Source: an uncultured Clostridia bacterium (GTDB lineage Bacteria; Bacillota; Clostridia; Christensenellales; Borkfalkiaceae). From it: DNA of 7,310 bases. This document shows positions 5,313-7,310 of the stretch, piece by piece (positions within the stretch are counted from its first letter, which is position 1; each line of letters begins with the position of its first letter). The notes beneath the pieces are model-generated. The model was not told the DNA's origin. It was given only the letters and a program-made list of their open reading frames with translations, and searched no databases. Made by a program: the position numbers and the translations under genes. The DNA lies in contig CAMORY010000113.1 in NCBI GenBank assembly GCA_946624395.1, forward strand, positions 1 through 7,310. The letters are read 5' to 3'.

Positions 5313-5477
5313 ATGGGCGATAAATTCGTATGGGGCGTAATGCTCGGTATGCTCGGCGGCGCAATCGTTGCGACTAATTCCGTAAAGGCAAGACAGTTAG
5401 TTAAGTCGGGGCAGGAACAGGTCGTGGAAAAAGCCGAAACGCTTACCAAAAAAGCCGGAAAAAAGAACGGCAAATAA
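5313..5477 (+). CDS. Small single-helix membrane protein, YtxH-like
   Basis: A 54-residue protein with ATG 5313 preceded by AAGGGGG (5301-5307) at spacing 5. Residues 5-21 (FVWGVMLGMLGGAIVAT) form one glycine-rich hydrophobic helix of the kind in YtxH-type proteins. The remainder is a charged amphipathic tail rich in Lys, Glu and Gln with a short predicted coiled coil (VVEKAETLTKKAGKK). The likely topology is a short N-terminal anchor with the tail in the cytoplasm. It lies 50 bases after iscU with no promoter or terminator between, and a terminator follows directly, so it is probably the last gene of the iron-sulfur operon. A function in cluster assembly is not shown. The ribosome binding site, codon use and placement argue for a real gene; the family assignment is tentative. 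Confidence 0.68.
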   Translation: MGDKFVWGVMLGMLGGAIVATNSVKARQLVKSGQEQVVEKAETLTKKAGKKNGK

Positions 5478-5486
5478 TCAAAACAC

Positions 5487-5514
5487 AAAAGGCGGAAGTT
5501 AAATTCCGTCTTTT
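5487..5514 (+). terminator. Rho-independent terminator of the iron-sulfur operon
   Basis: AAAAGGCGGAA (5487-5497) pairs with TTCCGTCTTTT (5504-5514) through 11 bp, one of them a G-U pair, with a GTTAAA loop. The T-rich right arm continues into ATATTT. It ends the operon ten bases after the small membrane protein's stop codon. Confidence 0.85.
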
Positions 5515-5526
5515 ATATTTAAAACC

Positions 5527-5555
5527 TTGCGAATTTAAAGCTAATATGTTAAAAT
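5527..5555 (+). promoter_or_regulatory. Promoter of ruvX-DUF1292, giving a leaderless mRNA
   Basis: TTGCGA (5527-5532, 4/6), a 17-base spacer and TAAAAT (5550-5555, 5/6) place the transcription start at about 5562-5563, which is the GTG start codon of ruvX. No ribosome binding site precedes that codon. Confidence 0.6.
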
Positions 5556-5562
5556 ATTTCCC

Positions 5563-5985
5563 GTGGATAGATTTCTGTGTCTGGATATCGGCGATAAAAG
5601 AATAGGTATAGCCGTTTCCGACCCGTTCAATAGTTATGCTTTGCCCGTAAACACCTATTCGCGCAAGAACTTAAAAACAGACCTTGCGTATATGGCGGAT
5701 TTGGCGAAGGACAAGTGCGCGACGGCGTTTGTCTGCGGACTGCCCGTAAATTTCGACGGCACACCGTCAGTTCAGACCGAAAAGGCGAAATTCTTTATCG
5801 AAAGACTTAAAGAAACGACGGGATTAAAGGTTTACGCTGTGGACGAAAGGTGTACGACGGTAGAAGCGGAAGAAACGCTTATCGCGCAAGGTAAAACCCG
5901 CGAAGAGCGAAAGGCGGTAGTAGACAGCCTTGCCGCGGCGAATATCTTACAGGGATTTTTAAACGATAAATCAAAAAGGAGTTAA
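5563..5985 (+). CDS. ruvX: RuvX/YqgF, Holliday-junction resolvase-like nuclease
   Basis: A 140-residue RNase H-fold nuclease of the RuvX/YqgF family, linked to pre-16S rRNA 5' processing in E. coli and to junction resolution in other bacteria. The metal-binding residues are visible: Asp8 in LCLDIGDKRIGIAVSD (5-20), Glu95 in VDERCTT (93-99), and Asp121 in VVDSLAAANIL (119-129). The conserved loop VCGLPVNFDGT is at 57-67. The length is normal for the family. The start is GTG 5563: the family motif begins only a few residues later, no other in-frame ATG/GTG/TTG exists between the upstream stop (5542-5544) and this point, and the first downstream Met is residue 44, beyond the catalytic motif. No Shine-Dalgarno sequence is present, so translation is probably leaderless. 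It is four bases from the DUF1292 gene, the same pairing as yrrK-yrzB in Bacillus subtilis. Confidence 0.95.
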   Translation: MDRFLCLDIGDKRIGIAVSDPFNSYALPVNTYSRKNLKTDLAYMADLAKDKCATAFVCGLPVNFDGTPSVQTEKAKFFIERLKETTGLKVYAVDERCTTVEAEETLIAQGKTREERKAVVDSLAAANILQGFLNDKSKRS

Positions 5986-5989
5986 AAAT

Positions 5990-6382
5990 ATGGATAAAGA
6001 AAACAAAAAGCACCATTGTGATTGCGGGTGCGAACACGAACACACGCACGACGAACATTGTGATTGCGGGTGCGACGATTGTAATGACGATATCGTGGAA
6101 CTCACCGCCGACGACGGAAGAAAACTCAAATTTTATTTTGTCGGCACGATAGAATATAAGGGTAAAAATTACTCGGCGTTCGAACCGGCGGAACAAATCG
6201 ACGGTATTGACGACGACGACCTTATAATATTCGAACTCTCGGGCGACGACGAAGAGACGGCGGATTTATTACCTATCGAAGACGAAGGACTTTTGAACGA
6301 AGTGTTCGAAGAGTTTTGCAGGGTACTTGAAGAAGACGAGCTTGCAGAAGAGGCGGAAAGTTTAGAACCCGACGCAGAATAA
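5990..6382 (+). CDS. DUF1292 protein with duplicated Cys/His-rich N-terminus
   Basis: A 130-residue, very acidic cytoplasmic protein. Residues 1-31 form a Cys/His cluster with six His and seven Cys (Cys10, 12, 14, 24, 26, 28, 31), very likely metal-binding. The motif HCDCGC occurs twice (9-14 and 23-28). Residues 34-85 match the DUF1292 (YrzB-like) domain: IVELTADDGRKLKFYFVGTI, then YKGKNYSAFEP and DDLIIFEL, followed by an Asp/Glu-rich tail ending in a helix (LLNEVFEEFCRVLEEDELAE). The start has AAGGAG at 5976-5981 (spacing 8), overlapping the end of ruvX, so the genes are co-transcribed. DUF1292 has no established biochemical role. The N-terminal cluster might store or sense zinc or another metal, which is inference only. 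The 14-residue tandem duplication is notable. Confidence 0.92.
   Translation: MDKENKKHHCDCGCEHEHTHDEHCDCGCDDCNDDIVELTADDGRKLKFYFVGTIEYKGKNYSAFEPAEQIDGIDDDDLIIFELSGDDEETADLLPIEDEGLLNEVFEEFCRVLEEDELAEEAESLEPDAE
6014..6075 (+). repeat. Tandem 42-bp duplication within the DUF1292 gene
   Basis: The 20-base sequence CATTGTGATTGCGGGTGCGA occurs at 6014-6033 and again at 6056-6075, a period of exactly 42 bases (14 codons). Synonymous positions are identical across the six HCDCGC codons, which points to a recent in-frame duplication or active homogenisation. Confidence 0.9.
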
Positions 6383-6412
6383 AAAACAAATCTCGTGTTC
6401 CCTAAAAGGGAA
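6381..6412 (-). terminator. Terminator for the leftward histidine kinase transcript
   Basis: Read on the minus strand, the AAA/TTT-loop hairpin (6412-6398) and the outer arm are followed by ATTTG and six T (6386-6381). The U-run overlaps the DUF1292 stop codon. Together with the right end, the element is flanked by U-tails in both orientations, so it could serve both convergent operons. Confidence 0.5.
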
Positions 6413-6415
6413 AGG

Positions 6416-6449
6416 TGGTACGCCCGCGGCTATAGCCGCGGGCGTACCA
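6416..6449. repeat. Perfect 34-bp GC-rich palindrome
   Basis: Two 17-base arms meet without a spacer at 6432/6433, reading TGGTACGCCCGCGGCTA and its exact complement. It is the left of the two large hairpins of the element. The terminal CCA is shared with the central dyad, so the two cannot be fully paired at once. Confidence 0.95.
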
Positions 6450-6478
6450 AAAGGTTTAGGATAATCATAAAACCCTTT

Positions 6479-6518
6479 GGTAAAGCGGCGGGCGCTAAAT
6501 AGCGCCCGCCGCTTTACC
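6479..6518. repeat. 19+19 bp GC-rich inverted repeat
   Basis: Arms 6479-6497 (GGTAAAGCGGCGGGCGCTA) and 6500-6518 are perfect complements separated by AA. This is the right large hairpin of the element. Its first two bases also serve the central dyad (6470-6480). Confidence 0.95.
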
Positions 6519-6519
6519 G

Positions 6520-6549
6520 CCTTCCCCTAAAAGGGGACACGAGTTTTTT
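6520..6549 (+). terminator. Terminator of the ruvX-DUF1292 operon, at the right end of the element
   Basis: The AAA-loop hairpin (6523-6537) and the outer arm ACACGAG are followed directly by six T (6544-6549), giving a U-tail to rightward transcripts. It ends five bases before the convergent kinase stop codon. Confidence 0.65.
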
Positions 6550-6554
6550 ACCGA

Positions 6555-7310
6555 TTAAAGTTTTTTCAGGCTGACCGTAAAGGTCGTAAGGTTGTTTTCG
6601 CTTTCCACGCCCACCGTGCCTTGGTGCAGTTTTACTATGTGCGACACTATGGATAAGCCTATGCCGTTGCCTTCGGACATAGCGGCTTTATCTTTCTGAT
6701 AAAACTTATTGAAAATGTTTTTAAACTCTTCTTCGGGGATTGTTTCGCCGCTATTTGTGATTTTGACCGTTAAAAATTCGTCGGAATTTTCAATTTCAAC
6801 GGTTATTTCGCTGCCGGGATAAGCGAATTTGATTGCGTTATCCAAAAGGTTTATCCAGACCTGTTTCAACATATCTTCGTTGCCGCAAAGAGTGTATTCG
6901 TCAAAGTCCAACTGGAAAGCGATATTCTTTTTCTCCCACTTTTTTTCTAAAAGCAGTATGCAGGTGCGGATTTGTTCGGACACGTTAAAGCAAGTCGTTT
7001 CGGTAAGTATGTTCTGATTTTCTATCTTTGAAAGGTTTAATATATTAGTCGCCATATCGGAAACACGGTCAAGTTCTTCTTCGATTATTTTAAGATACTC
7101 GGCGCGCTTTTCCTGCGGAAGATTGCCTTTTTTAAGCAGTTCCACAAGCCCTTTAACGGACACTATCGGGGTTTTAAATTCGTGCGAAAAGTTATTGATA
7201 AAATCCGAACGCAGAATTTTAGTGTTTTCAAGTTCTTTAGCGAGCGCGTTGAAATTGTCCGCAAGTTCTTTCATTTCGTACGAACCGCCGCCGTCAAGCC
7301 GTACCGAATA
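6555..7310 (-). CDS. Sensor histidine kinase, C-terminal part (5' end beyond the window)
   Basis: The frame is open from the right edge to TAA at 6555-6557. An ATG at 7274 is internal: twelve more in-frame codons precede it to the window edge and form part of a HAMP linker (VRLDGG, then MKELADNFNALAKEL). Numbering from Met7274, the dimerisation/phosphoacceptor domain carries His31 in NFSHEFKTP (28-36). The ATPase domain shows the N-box INLLDNAIKFA (141-151), a G1 box TNSGETIP (173-180), the F-box IFNKFYQKD (187-195) and the G2 box GNGIGLS (202-208). It is therefore an orthodox membrane kinase whose sensor and membrane helices lie outside. The G1 box has Asn where canonical kinases have the adenine-binding Asp, and lacks the second Gly. 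The response regulator is probably upstream on the minus strand, outside the window. The stimulus is unknown. Confidence 0.95.
   Translation of the reverse strand, partial: YSVRLDGGGSYEMKELADNFNALAKELENTKILRSDFINNFSHEFKTPIVSVKGLVELLKKGNLPQEKRAEYLKIIEEELDRVSDMATNILNLSKIENQNILTETTCFNVSEQIRTCILLLEKKWEKKNIAFQLDFDEYTLCGNEDMLKQVWINLLDNAIKFAYPGSEITVEIENSDEFLTVKITNSGETIPEEEFKNIFNKFYQKDKAAMSEGNGIGLSIVSHIVKLHQGTVGVESENNLTTFTVSLKKL

Larger units (their letters stand above)
6392..6543. repeat. 152-bp multi-palindrome, MITE-like element between convergent genes
   Basis: The element is bounded by CTCGTGT (6392-6398) and its complement ACACGAG (6537-6543). The terminal 24 bases at each end are inverted repeats matching at 19 positions. 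Each end contains its own short hairpin with an AAA loop: TTCCCT/AGGGAA (6398-6412) and TCCCCT/AGGGGA (6523-6537). Inside are a perfect 34-bp palindrome (6416-6449), an 11-bp dyad with one mismatch (6447-6457 with 6470-6480), and a 19+19 bp dyad (6479-6518). No ORF, transposase or clear target duplication is visible. It resembles the palindromic miniature elements common in gut Clostridia genomes; identity with a known family cannot be checked here. Confidence 0.75.

Noticed and set aside
4860..5488. Leftward ORFs antisense to iscU and the small membrane protein gene
   Set aside because: They overlap a conserved scaffold gene and a terminator; no promoter or ribosome binding site is seen.
6392..6543. 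CRISPR array or tRNA cluster
   Set aside because: The structure is a set of different inverted repeats, not regularly spaced direct repeats, and no cloverleaf with conserved tRNA bases can be drawn.
7272..7274. ATG 7274 as the true start of the histidine kinase
   Set aside because: The frame stays open for twelve more codons to the edge and these read as HAMP linker, so the start and the membrane helices lie outside the window.

Overview
The window looks like chromosome from an uncultured gut-type member of the Bacillota (Clostridia). Supporting this are purine-rich AAGGAG-type ribosome binding sites, TTGACA/TATAAT promoters, many U-tailed intrinsic terminators, a compact Rrf2 regulator-nifS-nifU iron-sulfur operon without hscA/hscB, and the ruvX-DUF1292 pair also found in Bacillus. 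No species can be named from the sequence alone.

Layout. Positions 1-356 (minus) hold the N-terminal part of an unrecognised protein that runs off the left edge. A 72-base gap separates it from a divergent small coiled-coil protein gene (429-653). A strong promoter then drives an alpha-oxoamine synthase resembling bacterial serine palmitoyltransferase (778-1971). Behind it lies a low-GC membrane acyltransferase gene (2038-3123). This gene sits between two exact 19-bp direct repeats, the left one being the last codons and stop of the synthase gene, so it looks like an inserted cassette. The synthase's presumed original terminator (3162-3204) lies beyond the insert. Next comes the iron-sulfur operon: promoter with an 11+11 bp dyad, Rrf2/IscR-like regulator (3305-3730), cysteine desulfurase (3711-4895), IscU scaffold (4888-5262), a 54-residue single-helix membrane protein (5313-5477) and a terminator. 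A second operon encodes RuvX (5563-5985, GTG start, apparently leaderless) and a DUF1292 protein with a duplicated Cys/His-rich N-terminus (5990-6382). Between it and a convergent sensor histidine kinase gene (6555 to beyond 7310, minus) lies a 152-bp palindrome-rich element (6392-6543) that also appears to terminate both operons.

How the parts work together. NifS supplies persulfide sulfur and IscU assembles the clusters. The Cys-containing Rrf2 protein probably senses cluster supply and represses its own promoter through the dyad. The synthase and the acyltransferase could both act in envelope lipid or glycan modification, but the acyltransferase looks like a later arrival, so a shared pathway is uncertain. 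The points most worth a second look are the repeat-flanked acyltransferase cassette, the multi-hairpin element, the apparently leaderless ruvX, the sphingolipid-type synthase in a Bacillota-like genome, and the 14-residue Cys/His duplication in the DUF1292 protein. I found no CRISPR array, transposase, integrase or RNA gene.
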